From an uncultured Pelagibacteraceae bacterium (GTDB lineage: Bacteria; Pseudomonadota; Alphaproteobacteria; Pelagibacterales; Pelagibacteraceae), in contig CACATS010000004.1 in assembly GCA_902535505.1 (NCBI GenBank), positions 1-62,105 of the forward strand: a DNA stretch of 62,105 nucleotides, written 5' to 3'. Positions 28,632 to 38,707 of this stretch are shown in pieces. Numbering within the stretch: the stretch's first letter is position 1; every line of letters begins with the position of its first letter. The translations under genes and the position numbers were made by a program. The notes beneath the pieces are model-generated. The model had not been told where the DNA came from, made no database searches, and saw only the letters and a list, made by a program, of their open reading frames with translations.

Positions 28632-29747
28632 ATGCAATTTTCTATCAAAAGAGACAAGCTACTTAAATCTTTAAACTTTGTTCAAGGAATAGTTGAAAAA
28701 AAAAATACTCTTCCAATACTTTCGAATGTTTTATTACAACTAAAAGATAAAAAACTGATCATTGTAGCAACTGACCTGGATATCATTTTTTGTGATGAAA
28801 TAACTGATGTTAAAGTGATTAATGAAGGAAGCACCACAACTTCAGCTGCAATTCTTTACGATATATTAAGAAAAATCTCAGCTGAATCAGAAATAAATTT
28901 TAATTTAAAAACAGAGAACAAATTAAGTTTGATAAGTGAAAACGCTGATTTTAACCTTTTATGTTTACCAACTGACAATTTTCCCACTTTTTCTGATCAA
29001 TTTAACAAAAAAGAAATTTCATTTAATAATCAAAACTTCTTAAAGTTATTAAATAAAACAAGAATTTCTATCTCGAATGATGACACAAGGCATTATTTAA
29101 ACGGTATTTTTTTTCATTTAACAGAGGGTCATGGAAGATATTTTTTAACTGGGGTCGCTACAGACAGTCATCGATTATCCTCAAGTAGTCTAGAAATTTC
29201 AAATATTGATGAATTTCAATCCTTCATTTTACCTAGAAAAACTGTTTTTCAACTATGTTCAATTCTATCGGAGACTAACGAAAATCTTACAATGCAAATA
29301 TCAGATAATAAGATTAAATTTTCAATAGGAAATATGCAATTAATTTCAAAAGTGATTGATGGTAAATTCCCAGATTATAAAAAAGTTGTGCCAACAGGAA
29401 ATGATAAAGTTTTATCAGTTGGTTCGAAAGATTTTATTAGTTCAATTGAAAGAGTAGCAAGCGTTTCACTGGATCGAAAAGAAGGAGTTAAATTATCGAT
29501 ACACAAAGACAATGTCCAACTCTCAGTTAATAGTGCAAATTCTGGTGAAGGAAACGAGAAGATCAAAGCTGAATTTAACTCAGACAACTTAATTATAAGT
29601 TTTAATTCTAAATATTTACTTGATATTGCATCAGAGATAGGAAATAAAAATTTAAAGTTAAATTTAAAAGACTCAACATCCCCGGTATTAATAGAGGATC
29701 TTTCAGATAAAAATAGTTTTTACGTTATTATGCCAATGAAAATTTGA
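28632..29747 (+). CDS. dnaN: DNA polymerase III beta sliding clamp
   Basis: The ring-shaped processivity clamp of the replicative polymerase. The frame is open from 28620, but the family begins with an MxFxIxRxxLL pattern, so the ATG at 28632 (MQFSIKRDKLLKSL) is chosen, giving 371 residues. Conserved segments include NTLPILSNVLL, the RHYLNGIFFH and ATDSHRLS blocks, and the C-terminal YVIMPMKI. Its stop codon lies within a terminator-like hairpin. recF, which often follows dnaN in alphaproteobacteria, is absent; gyrB is next. Confidence 0.97.
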   Translation: MQFSIKRDKLLKSLNFVQGIVEKKNTLPILSNVLLQLKDKKLIIVATDLDIIFCDEITDVKVINEGSTTTSAAILYDILRKISAESEINFNLKTENKLSLISENADFNLLCLPTDNFPTFSDQFNKKEISFNNQNFLKLLNKTRISISNDDTRHYLNGIFFHLTEGHGRYFLTGVATDSHRLSSSSLEISNIDEFQSFILPRKTVFQLCSILSETNENLTMQISDNKIKFSIGNMQLISKVIDGKFPDYKKVVPTGNDKVLSVGSKDFISSIERVASVSLDRKEGVKLSIHKDNVQLSVNSANSGEGNEKIKAEFNSDNLIISFNSKYLLDIASEIGNKNLKLNLKDSTSPVLIEDLSDKNSFYVIMPMKI

Positions 29748-29780
29748 TTTTAGGTGAAATCAAAACTTTTTTTATTTTTT
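29743..29780 (+). terminator. Terminator-like hairpin at the end of dnaN
   Basis: TTTGATTT and AAATCAAA (29743-29750 and 29757-29764) are perfect 8-bp arms around a TAGGTG loop, followed by AC and two T runs to 29780. The stem contains the dnaN TGA stop. It is low in G+C, so strength is uncertain, but the hairpin plus T tract is clear. It would separate dnaA-dnaN from gyrB. Confidence 0.55.
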
Positions 29781-29830
29781 GGCCTAGAATCGTTGGTACT
29801 TAATAATTCTAGATGCTTAATCATACCTGA

Positions 29831-31939
<2,109 letters not shown>

Positions 31940-31946
31940 TAATGCA

Positions 31947-33230
31947 ATGAATTTTAACACTCTTTTCCGAACAAAAGAGAATTTAAGTTTAGATAAAAAT
32001 ACATTAACAATATTAAGGTATATAGCCATTATTGGCCAGTTCTTAGCAATTGGCATTGTTTATTATTATTTAGATTTACCATTTCCAATTTTAGAAAGCT
32101 ATTTAATTATTTCACTGGGTTTAGCTACAAACTTATATCTTCAATTTGGAATTAAAATTAATCAACTTAAAGATTTTTATGCAGCTCCTTTTCTACTATA
32201 CGATTTAATACAGTTATGTGCACTTCTTTACTTAACAGGCGGAATATTTAATCCATTCTCATTTTTATTAGTTATTCCTGCTATAGTTTCTTCAACATTT
32301 TTAAGTATGGGAACCACAATAATCCTAGGTTTAATAACATCAATACTTTTATTAACTATCTCATTTTTTCATTTACCATTACCAGGGGAAAATATGAATT
32401 TGTTACATTTTCCAAATTTTTATAAAATTGGCATTATAATATCTATTTTAATTGGTTTAATATTTCTAAGTTATTTTGGTATTCGATTTGCTGGGGAAAA
32501 AAAGAAAACAGAGGAAGCCTTTAAAAAACTTCAAGAAGTAATTTATAAAGAGTATGAATTAGAGTCTTTAGGGGGTCAAGCTGCTGCTGCTGCACACTCA
32601 CTTGGAACACCTTTAGCTACAATAAGTGTAGTAGCAAAAGAATTAAAAAAAGAAATTGGAGATCAAAATGAACTTTCCAAAGATATTGACCTGCTAATAA
32701 GTCAATCAAAAAGATGTAGTGAAATTTTAAAAAGAATTTCAAAAAAACAAATCGAGGAAGATAAATTTTTTATTTCAACTAAACTAGAGAATTTACTTGA
32801 GGAAATTATAAATTCTTTTAAAGAAACCTCTTCCAAAGAGATAACCCTCGTATCAGATAAAGATAAAAATAAAATTGATATCCAGAGATCTGCGGAGATG
32901 ATCTATGGCTTAAGAAATTTTATAGGAAATGCAATTAAATTTTCGAAAAGTAAAGTTAATATTTTTCTTATAAGCGATGATAAAGAAATTAAAATCATAG
33001 TTAATGACGATGGTCCAGGTTTCCCTAAAGATATAATTGAGAAATTGGGAGAACCCTATATAAAATCAAGATCATTAGAATTAAATTCAAACTCAGGTTT
33101 AGGTCTTGGAACTTTTTTAGGCAAAACTTTATTAGAAAGACAAAACGCTAAACTTTCGTTTAAAGATGATAAAAATTTAGGTGGTGCTTCAGTCGCAATT
33201 AGTTGGTCGCCTAAAAATATTTTACCATAA
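31947..33230 (+). CDS. regB: Redox sensor histidine kinase RegB (PrrB/ActS)
   Basis: Membrane kinase of the RegB/RegA redox system, which adjusts respiration and related genes to the electron-transport state. About six membrane helices fill residues 20-180. The quinone-sensing heptapeptide GGxxNPF is present at 98-104 (GGIFNPF). The H-box is AAHSLGTPLATIS with H217, and the conserved redox-box cysteine is C257 (QSKRCSEIL). The ATPase region has NFIGNAIKFS, DDGPGFP and GLGLGTFLG. Its partner regA lies at 37550, separated by a four-gene polyamine operon; the two are often adjacent in other alphaproteobacteria. Confidence 0.93.
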   Translation: MNFNTLFRTKENLSLDKNTLTILRYIAIIGQFLAIGIVYYYLDLPFPILESYLIISLGLATNLYLQFGIKINQLKDFYAAPFLLYDLIQLCALLYLTGGIFNPFSFLLVIPAIVSSTFLSMGTTIILGLITSILLLTISFFHLPLPGENMNLLHFPNFYKIGIIISILIGLIFLSYFGIRFAGEKKKTEEAFKKLQEVIYKEYELESLGGQAAAAAHSLGTPLATISVVAKELKKEIGDQNELSKDIDLLISQSKRCSEILKRISKKQIEEDKFFISTKLENLLEEIINSFKETSSKEITLVSDKDKNKIDIQRSAEMIYGLRNFIGNAIKFSKSKVNIFLISDDKEIKIIVNDDGPGFPKDIIEKLGEPYIKSRSLELNSNSGLGLGTFLGKTLLERQNAKLSFKDDKNLGGASVAISWSPKNILP

Positions 33231-33238
33231 AGTAAAAA

Positions 33239-34285
33239 TTATTTTGGTTCTTGTTGTGTCAAACAATGAATTGCTCCAAACCCCCAAATCAATTCTGAAC
33301 AGTTAATTGGAATAATTTTTCTATTCTTAAATTCGTTTTTAAAAATTTTGATAACTATTTTATCTTTCGGATCATTAAAAACAGGCAATAAAACAGAATT
33401 ATTTAGTATATAAAAGTTCAGATAAGATGCTGGAACCCTTACTTTATTTATATAAATTGGTCTAGGCATTGGAATTTTTTTAATTTTTATTTTTGAGGAG
33501 TTAATTTTGACTTTTTTTAAAATTTTAAAATTCTCATTAAGATTTTTATAATTTTTATCTTTTTTATTATTTTCATAAGCAAGAAAAATTTTGTTAGATT
33601 TTACAAATCTAGCAATATCATCAACGTGTCCATGAGTATCGTCCCCCTCAATTCCTTTATTAAGCCAAATAACCTTTTTTGCTCCAAAGTATTTTTGAAA
33701 GATATAATTATAATCTTTTAATTCTAAACTAGAATTTCTTTGTTGAATTTTACTTAACAAGCACTCTTTTGTTGTCAGTAGCAATCCTTTTCCATTAACA
33801 TCAATTGATCCACCCTCAAGTACTATCAATTTTTTATTAAATTTAGGACTAATAACATCTCCATTGTAATAATTTTTAATTCTCAAAATGACTTTATTAT
33901 CTTCTTTGTAATTCTTATATTTAGCCCATCCATTAAATTTCCAATTTAATAAAATATTTTGATTTTTTTTATCTTTTATAAATATTGGTCCTGTATCTCT
34001 CATCCACACTCTATCTGTTTTACAAATTATAAATTTTACATTACGTATATTTGCATTATTTTCCTTAAGTAATTTTTTTATTATATTTTGAGATTTAAAG
34101 TTTTTTATTAAAAGATTCACCTCTTGAGACTTTGTAATCTTAGAAATTATTTTAGCAAATACCCCGGGAATATTTTTAAACATACCTGGCCAATCTTTTT
34201 TATTATAAGGCCAACCTATTAATGTCGATTTTTGTTTTTCCCACTCAGCTGGCATCCTGAAAAGAGAATTTACTTTTTTAGGCAT
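33239..34285 (-). CDS. aguA: Agmatine deiminase
   Basis: Converts agmatine to N-carbamoylputrescine and ammonia. The 348-residue protein has the family landmarks: FRMPAEWEKQKSTLIGWPYN at the N-terminus, VWMRDTGPIF, LEGGSIDVNGKG, EGDDTHGHVDDIARF (catalytic His and Asp) and GAIHCLTQQEP with nucleophile C341. It overlaps aguB by 8 bp and is the last gene of the polyamine operon. The related peptidylarginine deiminase family is an alternative, but the adjacent AguB-type amidase strongly supports agmatine as substrate. No arginine decarboxylase gene is in the window, so the agmatine source is unknown. Confidence 0.92.
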   Translation of the reverse strand: MPKKVNSLFRMPAEWEKQKSTLIGWPYNKKDWPGMFKNIPGVFAKIISKITKSQEVNLLIKNFKSQNIIKKLLKENNANIRNVKFIICKTDRVWMRDTGPIFIKDKKNQNILLNWKFNGWAKYKNYKEDNKVILRIKNYYNGDVISPKFNKKLIVLEGGSIDVNGKGLLLTTKECLLSKIQQRNSSLELKDYNYIFQKYFGAKKVIWLNKGIEGDDTHGHVDDIARFVKSNKIFLAYENNKKDKNYKNLNENFKILKKVKINSSKIKIKKIPMPRPIYINKVRVPASYLNFYILNNSVLLPVFNDPKDKIVIKIFKNEFKNRKIIPINCSELIWGFGAIHCLTQQEPK

Positions 34286-35153
34286 CTCTTGGATTTTTAA
34301 GTAGTCCCTTGTAATAGTCTATTCGTCTATCCCTGAAAAAAGGCCAATGTTGTCTTGAGGTTTCAACTTTTTTAAAATCAATTTCACAAACTAAAATATT
34401 TTCTTTTAAATTTGCTTTTTTAACAACATTACCACTAGGATCAAATATTACACTATTCCCCCAGAACTCAATTTTTTTATTACTTTGTTTTTCAGTTCCA
34501 ACTCTGTTTATTGCAGCAACATAAATACCATTAGCTATTGCGTGTGATCTCTGAATTGAAAGCCATGAGTCGAGTTGCGACTTACCAAATTCTTTTTTTT
34601 CTCTTGGGTGCCATCCAATTGCAGTTGGATAAAAAATAATTTCTGCTCCTTTTAATGCTGTTAATCTTGCTGCCTCAGGAAACCACTGATCCCAACAAAC
34701 TAAAGTTCCTAAATTACCTTTTGAAGTTTTAAAAGATTTGAAACCCAAATCTCCTGGAGCAAAATAAAACTTCTCGTAAAATTGTGGATCATCAGGAATA
34801 TGCATTTTTCTATATTTACCTAAAAGCTTACCTTTTTCATTAATTACAATACAGCTATTATGGTAAAGACCAGAAGTTTTCTTCTCAAATAGTGAAATTA
34901 TTAAAATAATTTTAAGCTCTTTAGCAAGCGTAGAAAACAAATTACTGCTTGGACCTGGTATTTTCTCTGCTAAATTAAAGTTTTTATGGTTTTCAACCTG
35001 ACAAAAATATTTTGTTAAAAATAACTCTGGCAAGCAAATAATTTTTGCTCCTTTTTTTGCTGCGATATTAATTTTGTTTATAGCATTACGAATATTTTTT
35101 GTTGGGTCAGATGACATTTTCATCTGCACTAAAGCTATTGTTGTTTTAGTCAT
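34278..35153 (-). CDS. aguB: N-carbamoylputrescine amidase
   Basis: Nitrilase-superfamily amidase that hydrolyses N-carbamoylputrescine to putrescine, CO2 and ammonia. The Glu-Lys-Cys triad is E43 (ICLPELFLT), K116 (YRKMHIPDD) and C153 (LVCWDQWFPEAARL). The motif around the Lys and Cys is typical of AguB enzymes. It overlaps aguA by 8 bp, so the product of one feeds the other. The DHS-like gene ends 8 bp upstream of its start in the same direction. Confidence 0.92.
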   Translation of the reverse strand: MTKTTIALVQMKMSSDPTKNIRNAINKINIAAKKGAKIICLPELFLTKYFCQVENHKNFNLAEKIPGPSSNLFSTLAKELKIILIISLFEKKTSGLYHNSCIVINEKGKLLGKYRKMHIPDDPQFYEKFYFAPGDLGFKSFKTSKGNLGTLVCWDQWFPEAARLTALKGAEIIFYPTAIGWHPREKKEFGKSQLDSWLSIQRSHAIANGIYVAAINRVGTEKQSNKKIEFWGNSVIFDPSGNVVKKANLKENILVCEIDFKKVETSRQHWPFFRDRRIDYYKGLLKNPRDA

Positions 35154-35161
35154 TTTCTATT

Positions 35162-36208
35162 TTAATTGAATAAATTTTGAAAATTTCTTTTTTGCCTTAC
35201 TTGCCAATGTTTACGATGATATGCGTCGCTTGCTATTAGAGGTAATACACTTGTAGCTTCAGCGAACACCATTTGCTCCTTCGTCACGTCAACTTTACCC
35301 CAAGAGCTTGCTTCTTTTAAAGTAGAACTACTACAAGCTCCGTCTCTAGTATCTGCTACAGTTATTTGAATAGCATATTTATGCATATCTACCTTTTTGC
35401 CTAACAACTCAGCACAAACCACTGTATCCTGGATAAAATTTTTGGGCACTCCACCTCCAACCATTAATAATCCCGATTGTTTTGATTTAAGTTTAATCTC
35501 AGTTAATTCTCTGAACTCTCTGATAGAGTCTATAGTGATATGACTTTTAGGATTTTGTTCTTGGTGCATGACAAGTCCAAATCCTGCAGAACTATCAGTA
35601 AAAGCTGGACAAAAAATCGGGACATTATTGTCATAAGCTGTTTCTATTAATGAGCCTTTCTTTTTTGAATTCTTTTTTAAATATTTTCCAAGTTCTTTTA
35701 TAAATTCTCTTGATGTGTATGGCTTTGGTTTAAGTGAATTAGCAATCTCACAAATAGTCTTGTCACATGCTTGTAGATCCTCTTCGTCTATGTACGTGTC
35801 ATATATTCTATCAATGTAATTATTTCTTAATTCAGTATCATCCTGAAATTGTGATCCCTGATAATGTTTAAATCCTAAAGCTTCAAAAAAATCCATATCA
35901 ATAATAGATGCACCTGTTGCAACTACAGTATCAATCATATTATGTTTAACCAAATCAGTGTATAGATCCATACAACCACCTGCTGAAGTCGAACCTGCTA
36001 ATGTTAGAAAAATTGAGCAATCCTTGTCTGAAAGCATCTCATTATAAATACCTGCTGCCCTAGCTGTATCTCTAGACGTAAAAGACATTTTACTCATTCC
36101 ATCAATAATTTTACGAGCATCGAAAGATTTTATGTCGATATGTTCAACAGGAGTATTGAGCAGAGATTTTTTATTGTGTCCAATATTTGGGCCTATTTTT
36201 TTATTCAT
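35162..36208 (-). CDS. Deoxyhypusine synthase-like protein (probable homospermidine synthase)
   Basis: A 348-residue member of the deoxyhypusine synthase family, which transfers an aminobutyl group from spermidine through a lysine imine. The catalytic lysine is K305 in EASSWGKVDV, and the NAD-binding glycine-rich stretches LTLAGSTSAGG and LLMVGGGVPKN are present. Bacteria lack eIF5A, the usual substrate, so bacterial members are thought to make other polyamines, such as homospermidine from putrescine plus an aminobutyl donor. The operon supports this: ornithine decarboxylase overlaps it by one base upstream, and AguB/AguA, also yielding putrescine, follow. The product is inference. Confidence 0.85.
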   Translation of the reverse strand: MNKKIGPNIGHNKKSLLNTPVEHIDIKSFDARKIIDGMSKMSFTSRDTARAAGIYNEMLSDKDCSIFLTLAGSTSAGGCMDLYTDLVKHNMIDTVVATGASIIDMDFFEALGFKHYQGSQFQDDTELRNNYIDRIYDTYIDEEDLQACDKTICEIANSLKPKPYTSREFIKELGKYLKKNSKKKGSLIETAYDNNVPIFCPAFTDSSAGFGLVMHQEQNPKSHITIDSIREFRELTEIKLKSKQSGLLMVGGGVPKNFIQDTVVCAELLGKKVDMHKYAIQITVADTRDGACSSSTLKEASSWGKVDVTKEQMVFAEATSVLPLIASDAYHRKHWQVRQKRNFQNLFN

Positions 36209-37389
36209 TAAGCTACTAAAGAACCAACTTTATCATCCGTATTATCGTACATAGATATAATCGGTTTGTCACTTAATTCATGAATTTCATTTGAATAAAA
36301 ACCATTAAAGTTTGTTCTGAAGGTAAGACTGTATGCTCCTAATTGACCTAACTCTACATAATCACCTTCTTTAATATTATTAGGTAATAAAAATGGACCT
36401 TTCATATAATCTAAACCATCACATGTTGGTCCAAAAAAACTAAATGTATTTAGCTTTTTTGATTGAATTCTGCCATCCGTAATCATTTTTGCAGGCAAAA
36501 CAAAATTTGGCCCACCTGCATCAAATAAAGAGCCGTAAGTTCCATCATTAATGTAAAGATTATTTTTTTTTCTTAAAATGACTTTAACGATGGTTGAACC
36601 ACTTTCAGCTACAAGCGCTCTACCTGGCTCACAGATTATTTCAGGCAATTTATTAAGTTTTAAATTTTTTAATTCTTTTTTAATTTCGTCCATATAATTT
36701 ATTAATGGCTCGGGATTAAGGTCTGGGTAAATAGAAGGAAAACCACCACCAACGTTGATTGTGTTCGGGACTATTTTTGTTTTTTTTATAATGTTACCTA
36801 TTTCACGTATTCCTTTTGAGTAAGAAATTTTATGCATACATTGAGAGCCGACATGAAAACTAATTCCAAGCTTTTTTGAATTGTCTTTACACAGTCTCAC
36901 TAAACCTAAAGCTTCAGAGGGAAGAGCACCAAATTTTCTTGAGAGATCTATTTCTGCATGTTCATTCGAAATAGCAATTCTTACAAATAATTCTAGATCT
37001 TTTGCTTGATTAGTAGCTTCTAAAATTTTTCTTAACTCATCTTTGCTATCTAAAGAGAAACTTTTAACTCCATAATCAAAATAAGCTGATGCTACACTTT
37101 CTTTACTTTTAACAGTATGCATAAAATGCAACTTAGCTTCTGGTTTCATTTTTTTGATAAGTTTGACTTCATTTAGAGAAGCAACATCAAATTCGTTAAT
37201 ACCGTTATTAATTATTTGTTTGATAACTTTTTCGTTTGGATTTGTTTTCACGGCATAAAGTATTTTACCAGGAAAATTCTCTTTAAAAAATTTTACGGAT
37301 TTTTTAATCTCTTTTAGCCGCAAACAATATACGGGGTAATCTGGTTGTAATGAGTTAACTAATTCGTTAACTGTTTTAAATTTTCCCAT
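36208..37389 (-). CDS. Type III PLP-dependent ornithine/lysine decarboxylase
   Basis: An alanine-racemase-fold decarboxylase of 393 residues, most like bacterial ornithine (or ornithine/lysine) decarboxylases. The PLP lysine is K48 in ILYAVKTNP, and the substrate-site cysteine/aspartate motif is GPTCDGLDYMKGPF at about 320. EPGRALVAESG binds the PLP phosphate. It would make putrescine for the DHS-like enzyme that overlaps its stop by one base. GTGAGGG upstream of the ATG supplies a ribosome-binding site. The leader carries a terminator-like hairpin. Diaminopimelate decarboxylase is less likely because of the GPTCD-GLD pattern. Confidence 0.9.
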   Translation of the reverse strand: MGKFKTVNELVNSLQPDYPVYCLRLKEIKKSVKFFKENFPGKILYAVKTNPNEKVIKQIINNGINEFDVASLNEVKLIKKMKPEAKLHFMHTVKSKESVASAYFDYGVKSFSLDSKDELRKILEATNQAKDLELFVRIAISNEHAEIDLSRKFGALPSEALGLVRLCKDNSKKLGISFHVGSQCMHKISYSKGIREIGNIIKKTKIVPNTINVGGGFPSIYPDLNPEPLINYMDEIKKELKNLKLNKLPEIICEPGRALVAESGSTIVKVILRKKNNLYINDGTYGSLFDAGGPNFVLPAKMITDGRIQSKKLNTFSFFGPTCDGLDYMKGPFLLPNNIKEGDYVELGQLGAYSLTFRTNFNGFYSNEIHELSDKPIISMYDNTDDKVGSLVA

Positions 37390-37441
37390 TTCATGTGTCC
37401 CTCACGTTAATTTACACAAAGATTTTTTAAAAAATTTAATA

Positions 37442-37478
37442 AAAAAAACCTTATTTATTTCGCGTTTAAGGTTTTTTT
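37442..37478. terminator. Terminator-like hairpin in the leader of the polyamine operon
   Basis: AAAAAAACCTTA (37442-37453) and TAAGGTTTTTTT (37467-37478) are perfect 12-bp inverted repeats around a 13-base loop. Read on the - strand it would be a stem with U-rich 3' arm, 52 bp before the ornithine decarboxylase ATG and downstream of its putative promoter, so it could act as an attenuator. It works equally well on paper in the + direction, just before the regA promoter. Function is inferred. Confidence 0.6.
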
Positions 37479-37505
37479 GACACTATGTAAAGAAAAAAAG
37501 ACATA
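37477..37505 (+). promoter_or_regulatory. Possible regA promoter
   Basis: A perfect TTGACA at 37477-37482, overlapping the last T bases of the hairpin, is followed after 17-18 bp by a poor -10 (ACATAT at 37501). The transcript would begin about 40 bases before the regA ATG. The -10 is weak, so this may need an activator or be wrong. Confidence 0.35.
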
Positions 37506-37529
37506 TTTGTCGTGTTGTAATTTTGTCAA
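37500..37529 (-). promoter_or_regulatory. Possible promoter of the polyamine operon
   Basis: On the - strand a perfect TTGACA occupies 37529 down to 37524, with a weak -10 (ATATGT or TATGTC) 17-18 bp downstream. It would transcribe through the hairpin at 37478-37442 before reaching the ornithine decarboxylase gene. It overlaps the possible regA promoter, so the two could interfere. Confidence 0.35.
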
Positions 37530-37549
37530 TAATACCCATATAGGCGTCA

Positions 37550-38122
37550 ATGAGATCACAAAAAAATGTACCTGAGCAGCTGAAATTGGCCGACTTTGCA
37601 GATAAATCATTATTAATTCTAGATGATGATGATCCATTAAGAGGAAGGCTTGCTAGAGCTATGGAAAAGAAAGGTTTTCAAGTAAAAGAGGCAAAATCCG
37701 TAGCCGAGGGCCTAAATATCGCTAAGAGCTCCCCAACGGCATTTGCTGTGGTGGATTTAAGACTTGAGGACGGAAATGGGCTTGATGTTGTTAAGGAGCT
37801 ATCAAAAAATAAAAAAGAAAGCAGAATTGTAATGTTAACCGGATACGGGAATCTACCTACAGCTGTAGAAGCTGTAAAAGTTGGGGCAATAGACTATATA
37901 GCTAAACCAGTTGATGCAGACGATGTAGAAGCAGCACTTCTAGCATCTCCAGAGTCAAAAGCAAAGCCACCTGAAAATCCTATGTCAGCAGATAGAGTTA
38001 AATGGGAGCACATACACAGAGTATTTGAGCTATGCAATAGAAACGTTTCAGAAACAGCACGAAGACTTAAGATGCATAGAAGAACATTGCAAAGAATTCT
38101 TTCCAAGAGGTCTCCTAGATAA
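37550..38122 (+). CDS. regA: Redox response regulator RegA (PrrA/ActR)
   Basis: DNA-binding partner of RegB. The receiver domain (about 18-130) has acidic pocket LLILDDDD, phospho-acceptor D69 in AVVDLRLEDGNG, and switch residues in MLTGYGNLPTA and YIAKPVD. A linker with a proline-rich stretch leads to a Fis-type helix-turn-helix at about 164-183 (NVSETARRLKMHRRTLQRIL), nearly invariant in RegA proteins. Length (190) is normal. It is transcribed away from the polyamine operon and runs convergently into bioY with a 2-bp gap. Confidence 0.94.
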   Translation: MRSQKNVPEQLKLADFADKSLLILDDDDPLRGRLARAMEKKGFQVKEAKSVAEGLNIAKSSPTAFAVVDLRLEDGNGLDVVKELSKNKKESRIVMLTGYGNLPTAVEAVKVGAIDYIAKPVDADDVEAALLASPESKAKPPENPMSADRVKWEHIHRVFELCNRNVSETARRLKMHRRTLQRILSKRSPR

Positions 38123-38124
38123 TA

Positions 38125-38676
38125 CTAGACGATTTTTCTCAACTTTTTAATCTGTTTAATAGCTAAAGTAACAATTAGAACCTTAAATAGTTCAGCCAAC
38201 AAGAAAGGTTGAGCACCTAATTTAAATATCGATTTATCCCACCCAATAAGATTTCCTAACCAAAGCATTCCAAATAAATAAATGAAACTCGTTGCAAAAG
38301 TTAATTTAAAAAAAGTCTTAAATAAACTGCTATCATAATTGAATTTTCCTGCAAAGTATACTGCAATAATAAATCCAACTAAGTAACCCATTGTTGGTCC
38401 TGTGAAGTATACTATTCCTATTCCTTTTTCTGGGGTACCTGAAAAAACCGGCAAGCCTAAGATGCCCTCAAATAAATATAAAGAAATCGTAGCAAGACCA
38501 AGCTTCCAACCAAAAGCAACTCCAATAAATAAAACAACAAATGTCTGCATTGTCATAGGCACTGGGTAAAAAGGTATTTTGATTTTTGATGATATAGCTA
38601 AAAGCATAGATCCTAGTAAGGCTATAAATAAATATTTTATTAATTTGGTTTGTTTAAAACTTTTTACAAATTCCAT
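38125..38676 (-). CDS. bioY: Biotin transporter substrate-binding subunit BioY
   Basis: Integral membrane S component for biotin uptake, 183 residues with about six helices. The family marks VPMTMQTFVVLFIGVAFGWKLG near the N-terminus and YFTGPTMGYLVGF in the middle are clear. BioY can act alone or with the ECF module BioM-BioN; neither is in the window. The upstream ABC ATPase is of another type. Uptake would suit a biotin auxotroph, but no biotin synthesis genes can be checked here. Confidence 0.93.
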   Translation of the reverse strand: MEFVKSFKQTKLIKYLFIALLGSMLLAISSKIKIPFYPVPMTMQTFVVLFIGVAFGWKLGLATISLYLFEGILGLPVFSGTPEKGIGIVYFTGPTMGYLVGFIIAVYFAGKFNYDSSLFKTFFKLTFATSFIYLFGMLWLGNLIGWDKSIFKLGAQPFLLAELFKVLIVTLAIKQIKKLRKIV

Positions 38677-38707
38677 AATTACAATTTAACTTTTTTTAAT
38701 TTAAAAT

